12,715 bases of DNA from positions 1 through 12,715 of the forward strand of contig WLGA01000019.1 in NCBI GenBank assembly GCA_009703445.1, given 5' to 3'. The notes beneath the pieces are model-generated. The model had not been told where the DNA came from. It saw only the letters and a program-made list of their open reading frames with translations, and did no database searches. Position numbers and translations under genes: made by a program. Position 1 is the first letter of the stretch. The number at the start of each line of letters is the position of its first letter. This DNA comes from Actinomycetota bacterium (GTDB taxonomy: Bacteria; Actinomycetota; Actinomycetes; Actinomycetales; Microbacteriaceae). This document shows positions 1 through 7,687 of this stretch, in pieces.

Positions 1-1311
1 ATCACCGATTCCGCGCTTTGGCACATTCAAAATACGACGGGTTGCAAGGTCATCAAGCTCGTTGTTGACCGCTACCAGGTAGCCGAAGGCATCCTTGATT
101 TCAGCGCGCTCGTAGAACTTGGTGCCGCCGACGACTCGATAAGGCAGCGCGGCACGGATGAAAATTTCTTCCAGGGCACGAGTCTGAGAGTTGGTGCGAT
201 ACATGACCGCGATGTCTCGATAGTTCATGCCATCGTTGTGCAGTTTGTTGATCTCGTCGGCAATGAACTGAGCCTCGTCGTGCGCCGAGTATCCGGTGAA
301 GCCTACGATTGAATCGCCGTTGCCCGAGTCGGTCCAGAGGTTTTTGTTCGGGCGATCGAAGTTATTCGAAATAACCGCGTTGGCGGCCGACAGGATGTTC
401 TGGGTGGAGCGATAGTTCTGCTCAAGAAGAATGGTTTTCGCACCAACGAAGTCTTTTTCAAACTCGCTGATGTTGCGAATGTCTGCGCCACGGAAGGCAT
501 AGATTGACTGGTCAGAGTCACCCACCACGGTTAGCGATGCGGTCTGAGCCAACTCGCGAACCAAGGCGTACTGCGCGTGGTTGGTGTCTTGATACTCATC
601 AACCAGGATGTGCTTGAACTTGTGCTGGTATTGCGCGAGCACCTCAGGGAAAGCGCGGAACAGGTGCACGGTTTCGCCGATTAGGTCATCGAAGTCGAAT
701 GCGTTGTTGCGGCGGAGTTCGCCCTGGTAGCGAGAGAAAATCTCTGCAATCATGCGCGCGACCGGGTCGTTTTGATCGCTGTTGCGAGCAAAGGTCTCGG
801 CGTCGGCCAGCTCATTCTTGGCATTCGAAATCGCGGCTGCGACTCCGGCCGGGGTGAGCTTGTGAATGTCGGCACCCATGTCTTTGATCAGACGCTTGAG
901 AATCGCGCGACTGTCACCCGAGTCATAGATGGTGAAGTTTGAGTTGTGCCCGAGGCGTTCACTCTCGCGGCGCAAAATCGCAACGCAAGCAGAGTGGAAG
1001 GTCTTGATCCACATGCCATCCGCGCTCTCACCGAGCAGGTGTCGAACGCGCTCACGCATTTCGGCAGCGGCTTTGTTGGTGAACGTGATGGCCAAAATCT
1101 GAGAAGGCCAGGCTTCTTTCTTGGCAAGTAGGTGCGCGATGCGGTGAGTCAGCACTCGAGTCTTGCCCGAGCCCGCTCCGGCGACGATAAGTAATGCCTT
1201 GCCGCGGTATTCGACGGCCGCCCGCTGCTGAGGGTTTAGCCCGTCAACAAGCGCGTCGGCGTTGGCCCCGCCAACATTCGGGAGGTGAGCAAAAAGGTCT
1301 AGTTCTGACAT
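1..1311 (-). CDS. pcrA: ATP-dependent DNA helicase PcrA/UvrD (UvrD1-type), C-terminus cut by window edge
   Basis: Superfamily 1A 3'-5' DNA helicase, acting in the cytoplasm in nucleotide excision repair and in clearing proteins or stalled forks from DNA. The reading frame is open from ATG 1311 to base 1, giving 437 N-terminal residues of a family that is usually 700-850 long. Visible motifs: Walker A AGAGSGKT (about residues 44-51), motif Ia TFTNKAA (76-82), motif II DEYQDT (238-243), motif III with GDSDQSIYAFRGA (264-276), and motif IV NYRST (299-303). The ATPase and 1B regions are therefore complete; most of domains 2A/2B and the C-terminal tail lie outside the window. A weak AGGA (1322-1325) sits 10 bases before the start. 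It is the last visible gene of the guaB-led run, 23 bases after the phosphodiesterase gene. PcrA/UvrD1 is preferred over UvrD2 because the DEYQDTNHAQY context matches PcrA; the C-terminus would settle it. Confidence 0.95.
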   Translation of the reverse strand, partial: MSELDLFAHLPNVGGANADALVDGLNPQQRAAVEYRGKALLIVAGAGSGKTRVLTHRIAHLLAKKEAWPSQILAITFTNKAAAEMRERVRHLLGESADGMWIKTFHSACVAILRRESERLGHNSNFTIYDSGDSRAILKRLIKDMGADIHKLTPAGVAAAISNAKNELADAETFARNSDQNDPVARMIAEIFSRYQGELRRNNAFDFDDLIGETVHLFRAFPEVLAQYQHKFKHILVDEYQDTNHAQYALVRELAQTASLTVVGDSDQSIYAFRGADIRNISEFEKDFVGAKTILLEQNYRSTQNILSAANAVISNNFDRPNKNLWTDSGNGDSIVGFTGYSAHDEAQFIADEINKLHNDGMNYRDIAVMYRTNSQTRALEEIFIRAALPYRVVGGTKFYERAEIKDAFGYLVAVNNELDDLATRRILNVPKRGIGD

Positions 1312-1334
1312 AACCAAGTAATCCTAGGTCAGGC

Positions 1335-2198
1335 CTAAGACATGTCGCGGACGCATGCCGCGAGCAGGTCAGGTTGGTCGGCAAAGATGCCGTCGGCGCC
1401 GCTCAAAATGAACTTCGCGTAGTACTCCTCGATGGTGTTTTCGGCATCCTCGGCGCGAGCTGTCCAGAGGAACACTTTCAAGCCGCGAGCGTGTGCCAAC
1501 TCAATGAGGTCGCTACCCCAAACCAATTCAGCGTTGAAGCTGATGCCGTCGAAAACCTCTGCCGCTGATGCGTTCAAAGCCGGGTCGCTCCAGGTGTCGA
1601 CCAGATAGACATAGTCGCCGACTGGGCCGCAAACACGTTGCAGCTGTTCTAGCGTCTTGTATTCGAATGCCTCGATGGTGAGCGTGATGCCCCGGTCTCG
1701 CCAATCGCTTTCGGCCAATTTGCGAGCCAGGATGGCGGCAACGGGATAACCCTTGCCCGCAAAATAAGCACCGTGCTTGATTTCTAGGATGAGGTGTCGG
1801 CCGGTTGAAAAATCAGCGGCGAGCAACTCATCCAGGCTTGCGAGTTCAAACTTGCCATCAAACTTGGCGCTACCCGGGCGCAGCTCAGGCAGACGCTCGG
1901 TGGCCCGAAGGGTCTTTAGTTGGGCAAGGGTGAAGTCTTCGCAGAACCAGTCTTCGCGCTCCTGCTGCCAACCAACGGTTCCCATGCGCTTCAGGTGCGC
2001 GAACTCCGTGCGAGAAGCAACATCCGTGGTGGTCGACAGATAGTTGTCGTGACGAATGATTAGGTCGCCGTCGAGGGTCGGAACTAGGTCGCACTCAATC
2101 GCGTCAGCGCCGAGCTCGAAGGCAAGGGCAAAGGCCTCGAGAGTGTTTTCAGGTCGATAACCCGAAGCCCCCCGATGGCCAAATACCGCTATTCCCAT
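1335..2198 (-). CDS. Glycerophosphodiester phosphodiesterase (GDPD family)
   Basis: Predicted to hydrolyse glycerophosphodiesters from deacylated phospholipids to glycerol-3-phosphate and an alcohol. The 287-residue protein begins almost at once with the GDPD signature HRGASGYRPENT (H8, R9, E17 to T19), followed by E35-x-D37 and H50, the metal-binding and acid/base positions of the family, and LEIK (138-141), a further conserved acidic site. The segment around residues 83-103 (DWFCEDFTLAQLKTLRATERL) resembles GlpQ-type enzymes. No signal peptide or membrane segment is present, so it probably acts in the cytoplasm. ATG 2198 is chosen because it lies seven residues before the catalytic His; a longer frame reaching 2432 only reads through guaA in another frame. 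The start lies within the last codons of guaA (10-base overlap) and lacks a clear Shine-Dalgarno, suggesting translational coupling. Substrate preference cannot be read from sequence, so no gene symbol is given. Confidence 0.93.
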   Translation of the reverse strand: MGIAVFGHRGASGYRPENTLEAFALAFELGADAIECDLVPTLDGDLIIRHDNYLSTTTDVASRTEFAHLKRMGTVGWQQEREDWFCEDFTLAQLKTLRATERLPELRPGSAKFDGKFELASLDELLAADFSTGRHLILEIKHGAYFAGKGYPVAAILARKLAESDWRDRGITLTIEAFEYKTLEQLQRVCGPVGDYVYLVDTWSDPALNASAAEVFDGISFNAELVWGSDLIELAHARGLKVFLWTARAEDAENTIEEYYAKFILSGADGIFADQPDLLAACVRDMS

Positions 2199-3760
2199 TC
2201 GATGGTGCCAGGTGGCTTCGAGGTGACATCGAGCACGACGCGGTTTACGCCTTCGACCTCGTTGGTGATGCGGTTCGAGATCTTTGCCAGCACGTCGTAA
2301 GGCACACGGGTCCAGTCGGCGGTCATTGCATCCTCGGATGAAACCGGGCGCAACACAATCGGGTGGCCATAGGTGCGGCCATCGCCCTGGACTCCAACCG
2401 AGCGAACGTCGGCGAGGAGAACAACTGGGCACTGCCAGATTTCTGCGTCGAGACCTGCGGCAGTTAGCTCGGCACGAACAATCGCGTCGGCCTTGCGAAG
2501 CAGGTCTAGGCGCTCCTTGGTGATTTCACCAACGATGCGGATTCCGAGACCTGGGCCAGGGAAAGGCTGTCGCTGAACAATCTCGGCTGGCAACCCGAGC
2601 TCGGCACCGATCGCGCGGACTTCATCCTTGAACAAAGTGCGAAGTGGCTCGACGAGTTCGAACTCGATGTCGTCAGGCAGACCACCTACGTTGTGGTGGC
2701 TCTTGATGCCGGCGGTTGCGCCACCACCCGATTCGACTACGTCTGGGTAGAGGGTTCCCTGAACCAAGAACTTGATTGGGCGGTTGTCGGCCTTCGACTC
2801 TTCGTAGAGTGCAGCCTGAGCTTCTTCGAAGGTGCGAATGAACTCGCGACCAATGATCTTGCGCTTGGTCTCTGGGTCGCTCACACCGGCTAGGGCGTTC
2901 AAGAACTTCTCTTCAACGTTCACGGTGACCAGGCGAATGCCGGTGGCGGCAACGTAGTCGCGCTCAACCTGCTCGGCTTCATCCTGGCGAAGCAAACCGT
3001 GGTTCACGAAAACACAAACCAGCTGGTCGCCGACGGCCTTGTGAACGAGCGCTGCCGCAACTGCAGAGTCAACGCCACCAGAAAGACCACAGATAACGCG
3101 AGCGTCTCCGACCTGGGCGCGAATCTTCTCGACCTGCTCGGCAATAACGTTGCCCGAGTTCCAGTCGGCTGGGATACCTGCGGCGTTGTGCAGGAAGTTG
3201 GTGAGCACGTTCTGGCCGAACTCTGAGTGCTTTACCTCTGGGTGCCACTGCACGCCATAGATCTTCTTCTCGTGGTTGGCGAATGCGGCTACCGGGGTGA
3301 TCTCGGTGGTCGCAAGAACTTCAAAACCGGCCGGAGCCTTGGTTACCTGGTCACCGTGGCTCATCCAGCAAATCTGGGATGCCGGCTGGCCTTCGAGAAT
3401 CTCGCCGCCTGCCTTTACGGTTAGTGCGGTTGCGCCATACTCGCGGATGCCGGTTGGCTCAACGGTTCCACCCAGCGCGTTGGCCAGGGTCTGGAAACCG
3501 TAGCAGATGCCCAGAACTGGAACACCCAGTTCAAGGATGGCCGGGTCAAGCTGCGGTGAACCCGCGTCGTAAACCGAAGATGGCCCACCCGAAAGGATGA
3601 TCGCCAACGGGTTCTTGGCGGCAACCTCGGCAGCGGTCACGTTGTGGTGCACGATCTCTGAGTAGACCGAAGCCTCGCGAACGCGACGAGCGATTAGCTG
3701 CGCATACTGGGCACCGAAGTCAACGACTAGAACCGGACGGGCGTTGGTTGATTGGGTCAT
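2189..3760 (-). CDS. guaA: GMP synthase (glutamine-hydrolysing)
   Basis: Converts XMP, ATP and glutamine to GMP, the last step of de novo guanylate synthesis, in the cytoplasm. The protein has 523 residues, close to the usual ~525 of two-domain GuaA. The N-terminal class I glutamine amidotransferase domain carries the nucleophile C86 in GICYG and the partners H173 and E175 in WHPE. The ATP pyrophosphatase P-loop SGGVDS is at 227-232, and the C-terminal dimerisation domain ends in the typical KPPGTIEWE. ATG 3760 is chosen because the protein then starts 9 residues before the VLVVDFG strand and an AAGAAGG ribosome site (3769-3775) lies 8 bases upstream; the frame remains open to 3877, but that only overlaps the DUF3817 gene. 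The start shares one base with the DUF3817 stop (TAATG). It forms a functional pair with guaB in the same run. Confidence 0.98.
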   Translation of the reverse strand: MTQSTNARPVLVVDFGAQYAQLIARRVREASVYSEIVHHNVTAAEVAAKNPLAIILSGGPSSVYDAGSPQLDPAILELGVPVLGICYGFQTLANALGGTVEPTGIREYGATALTVKAGGEILEGQPASQICWMSHGDQVTKAPAGFEVLATTEITPVAAFANHEKKIYGVQWHPEVKHSEFGQNVLTNFLHNAAGIPADWNSGNVIAEQVEKIRAQVGDARVICGLSGGVDSAVAAALVHKAVGDQLVCVFVNHGLLRQDEAEQVERDYVAATGIRLVTVNVEEKFLNALAGVSDPETKRKIIGREFIRTFEEAQAALYEESKADNRPIKFLVQGTLYPDVVESGGGATAGIKSHHNVGGLPDDIEFELVEPLRTLFKDEVRAIGAELGLPAEIVQRQPFPGPGLGIRIVGEITKERLDLLRKADAIVRAELTAAGLDAEIWQCPVVLLADVRSVGVQGDGRTYGHPIVLRPVSSEDAMTADWTRVPYDVLAKISNRITNEVEGVNRVVLDVTSKPPGTIEWE

Positions 3761-4197
3761 TAGACAACCTTCTTTAGTTCTGCTTCGGCGACCTTGGTGT
3801 AGTGGCGCTCGGTGAAGAATGAAAGCAACGGGATGATGCCGCCGAGGGCAATCAAGAGGAAGCGGAAGAAGCTCCAACGCATCAGAGTCCAGAGACGGAA
3901 GTCGCCGAATAGGTAGGCGACGTATAGCCAGCCGTGAACGATGAGCGAAATAACGGTGATGTCGATGCCCGAGGTCGGGAAGCCGATCTTTTCACCGCTC
4001 GAGTCAACGGAGTAGTAGGCCAACTGAAGGAACGCGTTAGGGCCACCGAGCCACAGGTCGGCCTGAATGCTCAGGCGGATTCCCCACAGGATCATGATGA
4101 GAATCAAGAAGATTCCGGTGATGTATGAGGTGACTTTGAAATACTTCAAGACGCCGCGAATTGTGGACACCTGGTCGTTTTTTGGGGTCGAAGTCAT
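3760..4197 (-). CDS. DUF3817 family integral membrane protein
   Basis: A 145-residue inner-membrane protein of unknown function that I recognise as DUF3817, a family found mainly in Actinobacteria. Three hydrophobic segments are visible, roughly residues 22-41, 79-98 and 109-128, with the polar loop at 43-78 between the first two. The segment LIVHGWLYVAYLFGDFRLW (85-103), with a mid-membrane His followed by Gly-Trp, is the most distinctive part. A short charged N-terminus and a basic C-terminal tail flank the membrane part. ATG 4197 lies 9 bases after the SURF1 stop, and the stop overlaps the guaA start by one base, so translation of DUF3817 and GuaA is probably coupled. The neighbouring SURF1 gene hints at a role linked to respiratory membrane complexes, but that is only guilt by association. 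No catalytic motif was seen. Confidence 0.88.
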   Translation of the reverse strand: MTSTPKNDQVSTIRGVLKYFKVTSYITGIFLILIMILWGIRLSIQADLWLGGPNAFLQLAYYSVDSSGEKIGFPTSGIDITVISLIVHGWLYVAYLFGDFRLWTLMRWSFFRFLLIALGGIIPLLSFFTERHYTKVAEAELKKVV

Positions 4198-4206
4198 TGG
4201 TCTAGT

Positions 4207-4947
4207 TTACCTTTTGTCGCCATCGGCTTCGGCGGCTAGACGAATCTGCTCATCGCGAACCAAACGCCACCAGAGGAACACCGCGAACCCGGCAAAGAGC
4301 ATCCACTCCAAGAAGTAGAACGCACTGAGCCAATTGATTCGCTCGGCATCGCGATAGGTGACTTGGATGGGTTTCAGGTCGCTGTCGCTAACCATTACCG
4401 ACTCTGCGGCGACTGCCAAATATTCCGCAGAGGATTTGATTGGAGCTTCTGGCGAATAAATGTTGATGAGTTGGCCAAGCGCGACCGATTTCAACAAGTA
4501 TGGCTTTGCCGCGTCTCTAGGTTGCGGGCCTTCGGTTGGCAACGGATAACCGGCCACATCGAGAAACGCCTCTGCTTGGACCATCTCCATGAGTCCGCTG
4601 CGCAGGCGCTCTGCCGTGGCGAGCTTTTCTACCCAGCCAAGGGCCAAGGTGGTGCTGACTTGCTTTTCATCCGTGGCGTTCGCGAGCAGCCAGTAGCCGG
4701 TGGTGCCATTCTGCACGCGACCTTCGATGATGAAGGTGTTCTTGGTGTCGAGGAAAAGCTGCTTGTGCACCAATGCGAGCGAAGAGCTGCTGGTGTTGGT
4801 CTTCGGGTCATCCTTGGTGAATGTGCGGTCTAGTTGCCACTGACCGAGTGCAGCGAAAATCGCGGCGACCAGGAGCGCCAACAACAAAGCCCCGATCCAC
4901 TTCGGCTGGGTGGCCAGCTTGAAGAAGGACGGGGCCTTGTTTGACAT
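4207..4947 (-). CDS. SURF1 family cytochrome oxidase assembly protein
   Basis: SURF1 proteins help assemble haem a-containing cytochrome c oxidase, probably in haem delivery to subunit I. This 246-residue protein has the family layout: an N-terminal transmembrane helix (about 17-34) ending in GQWQLDR (35-41), the G-x-WQ-x-x-R signature; a long extracytoplasmic region (about 45-200); and a second transmembrane helix (about 206-228) starting at NWLSAFYFLEW, followed by a positively charged cytoplasmic tail. At the start of the second helix Asn stands where many mitochondrial and proteobacterial members have His. The start at ATG 4947 has no clear Shine-Dalgarno and lies 14 bases after guaB3, so expression may depend on upstream translation. 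Its presence implies an aa3-type oxidase elsewhere in the genome; no oxidase subunit gene is in this window. Confidence 0.9.
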   Translation of the reverse strand: MSNKAPSFFKLATQPKWIGALLLALLVAAIFAALGQWQLDRTFTKDDPKTNTSSSSLALVHKQLFLDTKNTFIIEGRVQNGTTGYWLLANATDEKQVSTTLALGWVEKLATAERLRSGLMEMVQAEAFLDVAGYPLPTEGPQPRDAAKPYLLKSVALGQLINIYSPEAPIKSSAEYLAVAAESVMVSDSDLKPIQVTYRDAERINWLSAFYFLEWMLFAGFAVFLWWRLVRDEQIRLAAEADGDKR

Positions 4948-4961
4948 TTATTTAGGACTGA

Positions 4962-6080
4962 CTAGGCGTGGTACGGAGCAACAACCACGTCAACGCGCTG
5001 GAACTCCTTGACGTCTGAATAGCCGGTGGTGGCCATCGCGCGGCGAAGTGCGCCCATCAGGTTTGTGGTGCCATCGGCCGAAGATGATGGGCCGAGCAGA
5101 ATTTCTTCTAGGCTGCCCGAAGTGCCGACCTCAACCTTGTGGCCGCGAGGAAGTTCCGCGTGGAATGCCTCTTGGCCCCAGTGAGAACCGTGGCCAGGCG
5201 CCTCGGTTGCACGAGCAAGAACAGAACCGAGCATTACAGCGTCTGCGCCACATGAGATTGCCTTGACGATGTCGCCCGAGGTTCCGAGACCACCATCGGC
5301 GATCACGTGAACATAGCGGCCGCCAGACTCATCCATGTAGTCGCGGCGAGCGCCGGCAACATCGGCAACCGCGGTCGCCATCGGTGCATGGATGCCGACA
5401 ACCTTGCGAGTGGTCGAAGCCGCGCCGCCGCCGAAGCCAACCAGAACACCGGCAGCACCGGTGCGCATTAGGTGAAGGGCTGCGGTGTAAGTGGCTGCGC
5501 CACCAACGATTACCGGAACGTCTAGCTTGTAGATGAATTCCTTAAGGTTTAGAGGCTCGTGAGTGCGCGAGACGTGCTCTGCCGAAACCGTGGTTCCGCG
5601 AATCACGAACAGGTCAACGCCTGCCTTAATTACGGTGTCGCTGAACTCGGCCGCACGCTGAGGTGACAGTGCGCCGGCAACGGTTACGCCAGCGGCGCGA
5701 ATCTGTGCGATTCGGTCACGGATGAGTTCCGGCTTAATTGGCTCCGAGTAGATCTCCTGCATGCGACGGGTCGCCTGAGCTGGTGACAACTTTGCGATTT
5801 CGGCTAGCTGCTGGCTTGGGTCTTCGTAGCGAGTCCAGAGACCCTCTAGGTCTAGAACGCCGAGACCGCCGAGTTTGCCGATCTGAACTGCGGTCTCCGG
5901 TGAAACCACAGAGTCCATCGGTGCACCGAGGACCGGAAGTTCGAAGTTGTAGGCGTCAATCTTCCAAGCGGTTGAGACGTCCTGAGGGTCGCGGGTGCGA
6001 CGGCTTGGAACGATTGCGATGTCGTCGAATGCCCAGGCACGATTGCCGCGCTTGCCGCGACCGATTTCGATTTCACTCAT
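4962..6080 (-). CDS. guaB3: GuaB3 family IMP dehydrogenase-related protein
   Basis: A 372-residue TIM-barrel protein of the IMPDH/GMP reductase superfamily. It matches the actinobacterial GuaB3 group: it opens with an EIGRGKRG-type N-terminus and IVPSRRTRDPQDVSTAW (23-39), has no CBS domains, and ends with QRVDVVVAPYHA. Phosphate-binding and barrel motifs are present, including VIADGGLGTSGD (259-270) and GADAVMLGS (278-286). The loop that carries the catalytic Cys in IMPDH (GPGSICTTR in the neighbouring GuaB) reads GFGGGAASTTR here, putting Ser222 at the Cys position. Normal IMPDH or GMP reductase chemistry through a thioimidate intermediate therefore looks unlikely. Cyanobacterial GuaB3 has been reported as an IMP dehydrogenase, whereas the actinobacterial role is unsettled. 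An AGGGG site (6091-6095) precedes the start by 10 bases. It follows guaB after 24 bases, so a regulatory or guanine-nucleotide-related function is plausible. Confidence 0.93.
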   Translation of the reverse strand: MSEIEIGRGKRGNRAWAFDDIAIVPSRRTRDPQDVSTAWKIDAYNFELPVLGAPMDSVVSPETAVQIGKLGGLGVLDLEGLWTRYEDPSQQLAEIAKLSPAQATRRMQEIYSEPIKPELIRDRIAQIRAAGVTVAGALSPQRAAEFSDTVIKAGVDLFVIRGTTVSAEHVSRTHEPLNLKEFIYKLDVPVIVGGAATYTAALHLMRTGAAGVLVGFGGGAASTTRKVVGIHAPMATAVADVAGARRDYMDESGGRYVHVIADGGLGTSGDIVKAISCGADAVMLGSVLARATEAPGHGSHWGQEAFHAELPRGHKVEVGTSGSLEEILLGPSSSADGTTNLMGALRRAMATTGYSDVKEFQRVDVVVAPYHA

Positions 6081-6104
6081 GTGATTTTGTCCCCTAGCCC
6101 GCTC

Positions 6105-7610
6105 TTAGCGAGTTCCGTAGTTTGGAGCCTCGACAGTCATCTGAATGTCGTGTGGGTGGCTTTCCTTTAGACCAGCCGCGGTGATGCGGACGAACTTGCC
6201 ACGCTTCTGCAGCTCATCGATGTTCTCGGCACCTACGTAACCCATCGAGGCGCGAAGACCACCGATTAGTTGGTGGGTGACAGACGCGACTGAACCGCGG
6301 TAAGCGACTCGGCCTTCGATGCCCTCAGGCACAAGCTTGTCTTCGCGAAGGACGTCATCCTGGAAGTAGCGGTCCTTTGAGTAGCTCTTCGCCTGGCCGC
6401 GTGACTGCATGGCACCAAGTGACCCCATGCCGCGGTAGGTCTTGTACTGCTTGCCGCCGACGAAAGTGATGTCGCCAGGCGCCTCATCGGTTCCGGCAAG
6501 AAGCGAGCCAAGCATTACTGCGTTTGCCCCGGCAACCAAGGCCTTTGCGATGTCACCCGAATACTGCAGGCCACCATCGGCGATGATCGGCACACCGGCA
6601 GGCTTGCCGGCAAGTGAAGCTTCGTAAACTGCGGTGACCTGAGGCACACCAACACCGGCAACCACGCGAGTGGTGCAGATTGAACCCGGGCCAACACCGA
6701 CCTTGACTGCGTCAGCGCCTGCATCGATAAGAGCCTGAGCTCCGGCTCGAGTTGCCACGTTGCCACCCATGATGTCGACGTGCTTGGCAAAAGGCTCGGC
6801 CTTTAGCTTGGCAATCATGTCTAGAACCGCGCGGTTGTGACCGTGAGCAGTGTCGACAATAAGAAGGTCTACGCCAGACTCAACGAGAGCCATCGAACGC
6901 TCCCAGGCATCCTGGCCGACACCGACTGCAGCGGCAACCAAAAGACGGCCGTTTGCATCCTTGGATGCCAGTGGGTACTTCTCAGACTTGTCGAAGTCCT
7001 TCACGGTGATTAGACCCTTGAGCTTGTTGTTGCCATCGATCAATGGCAACTTCTCAATGCGGTGCTGAGCAAAGATTGCGATCGCGTCATCCGGGTTGAT
7101 TCCGTATGGAGCGGTAATAAGAGGCATCGGGGTCATGACATCTTTGACCAGAGTGGTGGTGCGCTGAACATCGAGCACGAAACGCATGTCGCGGTTGGTA
7201 ACGATGCCGAGCAGGCGACCATCCTCGTCGACAACTGGAAGGCCTGAAACACGGTAGCGACCGCAAAGCTCATCAACCTCTTGGATGGTGGCAAGCGGGG
7301 TGGTGGTTACCGGGTGAGTAATCATGCCGGCTTCTGAACGCTTGACTAGGTCTACTTCGCTGGCCTGAGCGTCGAGAGAAAGGTTGCGGTGTAGCACACC
7401 GATACCTCCCTGGCGAGCCATGGCGATAGCCATACGGGCCTCGGTAACGGTGTCCATTGCAGATGAAAGCAGGGGAACATTGATCTCGATGCGCTTTGTG
7501 ATTTTGGTTCTGGTGTTCACACCGGAAGGCATGATGTCTGATTCGCCTGGAAGCAGGAGGACATCGTCATAGGTAAGGCCAACAAAGCCGAATGGATCGT
7601 GTTCAGTCAT
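6105..7610 (-). CDS. guaB: Inosine-5'-monophosphate dehydrogenase
   Basis: Oxidises IMP to XMP with NAD+, the committed and usually rate-limiting step of guanylate synthesis, in the cytoplasm. The 501-residue protein has the full IMPDH layout: an N-terminal barrel segment starting GLTYDDVLLLPGESD (11-25), a Bateman module of two CBS domains (about residues 94-205) that normally senses adenine and guanine nucleotides, then the rest of the catalytic barrel. The catalytic loop GPGSICTTR holds C312, IADGGLQYSGDIAKAL (343-358) binds phosphate, and the mobile flap carries R414-Y415. All key residues are intact. ATG 7610 fits the family N-terminus. A Shine-Dalgarno at normal distance is missing (AAGGG lies 12 bases away), while a TAGAAT box ends 6 bases before the ATG, compatible with leaderless translation. 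It is the first gene of the minus-strand run and divergent from the liv operon. Confidence 0.98.
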   Translation of the reverse strand: MTEHDPFGFVGLTYDDVLLLPGESDIMPSGVNTRTKITKRIEINVPLLSSAMDTVTEARMAIAMARQGGIGVLHRNLSLDAQASEVDLVKRSEAGMITHPVTTTPLATIQEVDELCGRYRVSGLPVVDEDGRLLGIVTNRDMRFVLDVQRTTTLVKDVMTPMPLITAPYGINPDDAIAIFAQHRIEKLPLIDGNNKLKGLITVKDFDKSEKYPLASKDANGRLLVAAAVGVGQDAWERSMALVESGVDLLIVDTAHGHNRAVLDMIAKLKAEPFAKHVDIMGGNVATRAGAQALIDAGADAVKVGVGPGSICTTRVVAGVGVPQVTAVYEASLAGKPAGVPIIADGGLQYSGDIAKALVAGANAVMLGSLLAGTDEAPGDITFVGGKQYKTYRGMGSLGAMQSRGQAKSYSKDRYFQDDVLREDKLVPEGIEGRVAYRGSVASVTHQLIGGLRASMGYVGAENIDELQKRGKFVRITAAGLKESHPHDIQMTVEAPNYGTR

Positions 7611-7616
7611 TTTGTA

Positions 7617-7622
7617 ATTCTA
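7617..7622 (-). promoter_or_regulatory. Candidate -10 box of guaB
   Basis: TAGAAT on the minus strand fits the actinobacterial TANNNT pattern and lies only 6 bases before the guaB ATG. Transcription would then start at or next to the A of the ATG, giving a leaderless mRNA. The hexamer 17 bases upstream (CTGTTT) is a poor -35 match, so the call rests on the -10 alone. Confidence 0.4.
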
Positions 7623-7629
7623 CCCTTGA

Positions 7630-7663
7630 AATCAGACCGAAACAGAAGCCCGTTAGTCTGATT
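7630..7663. promoter_or_regulatory. 8-bp inverted repeat upstream of guaB, possible operator
   Basis: The arms AATCAGAC (7630-7637) and GTCTGATT (7656-7663) are perfect reverse complements separated by 18 bases. The repeat covers the region just upstream of the putative guaB -10 box, where a -35 element would be. That fits an operator for a dimeric regulator. If a promoter lies further upstream, it could instead fold in the guaB leader RNA. No T-run follows either arm, so it is not a terminator. Confidence 0.45.
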
Positions 7664-7687
7664 ACAAAGCGGTAAAAAATCGAACTT

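Noticed and set aside
2199..2432. Upstream extension of the phosphodiesterase frame (365-residue version)
   Set aside because: The added 78 residues are Arg/Pro-rich, lie wholly within guaA in another frame, and precede a family-typical start at 2198.
3761..3877. Upstream extension of guaA (562-residue version)
   Set aside because: The added residues overlap the DUF3817 gene out of frame; ATG 3760 has a good ribosome site and gives the usual GuaA length.
4363..4833. 156-residue open frame on the plus strand opposite the SURF1 gene
   Set aside because: It is antisense to a convincing SURF1 gene, has no ribosome site that I can see, and has no recognisable motif.
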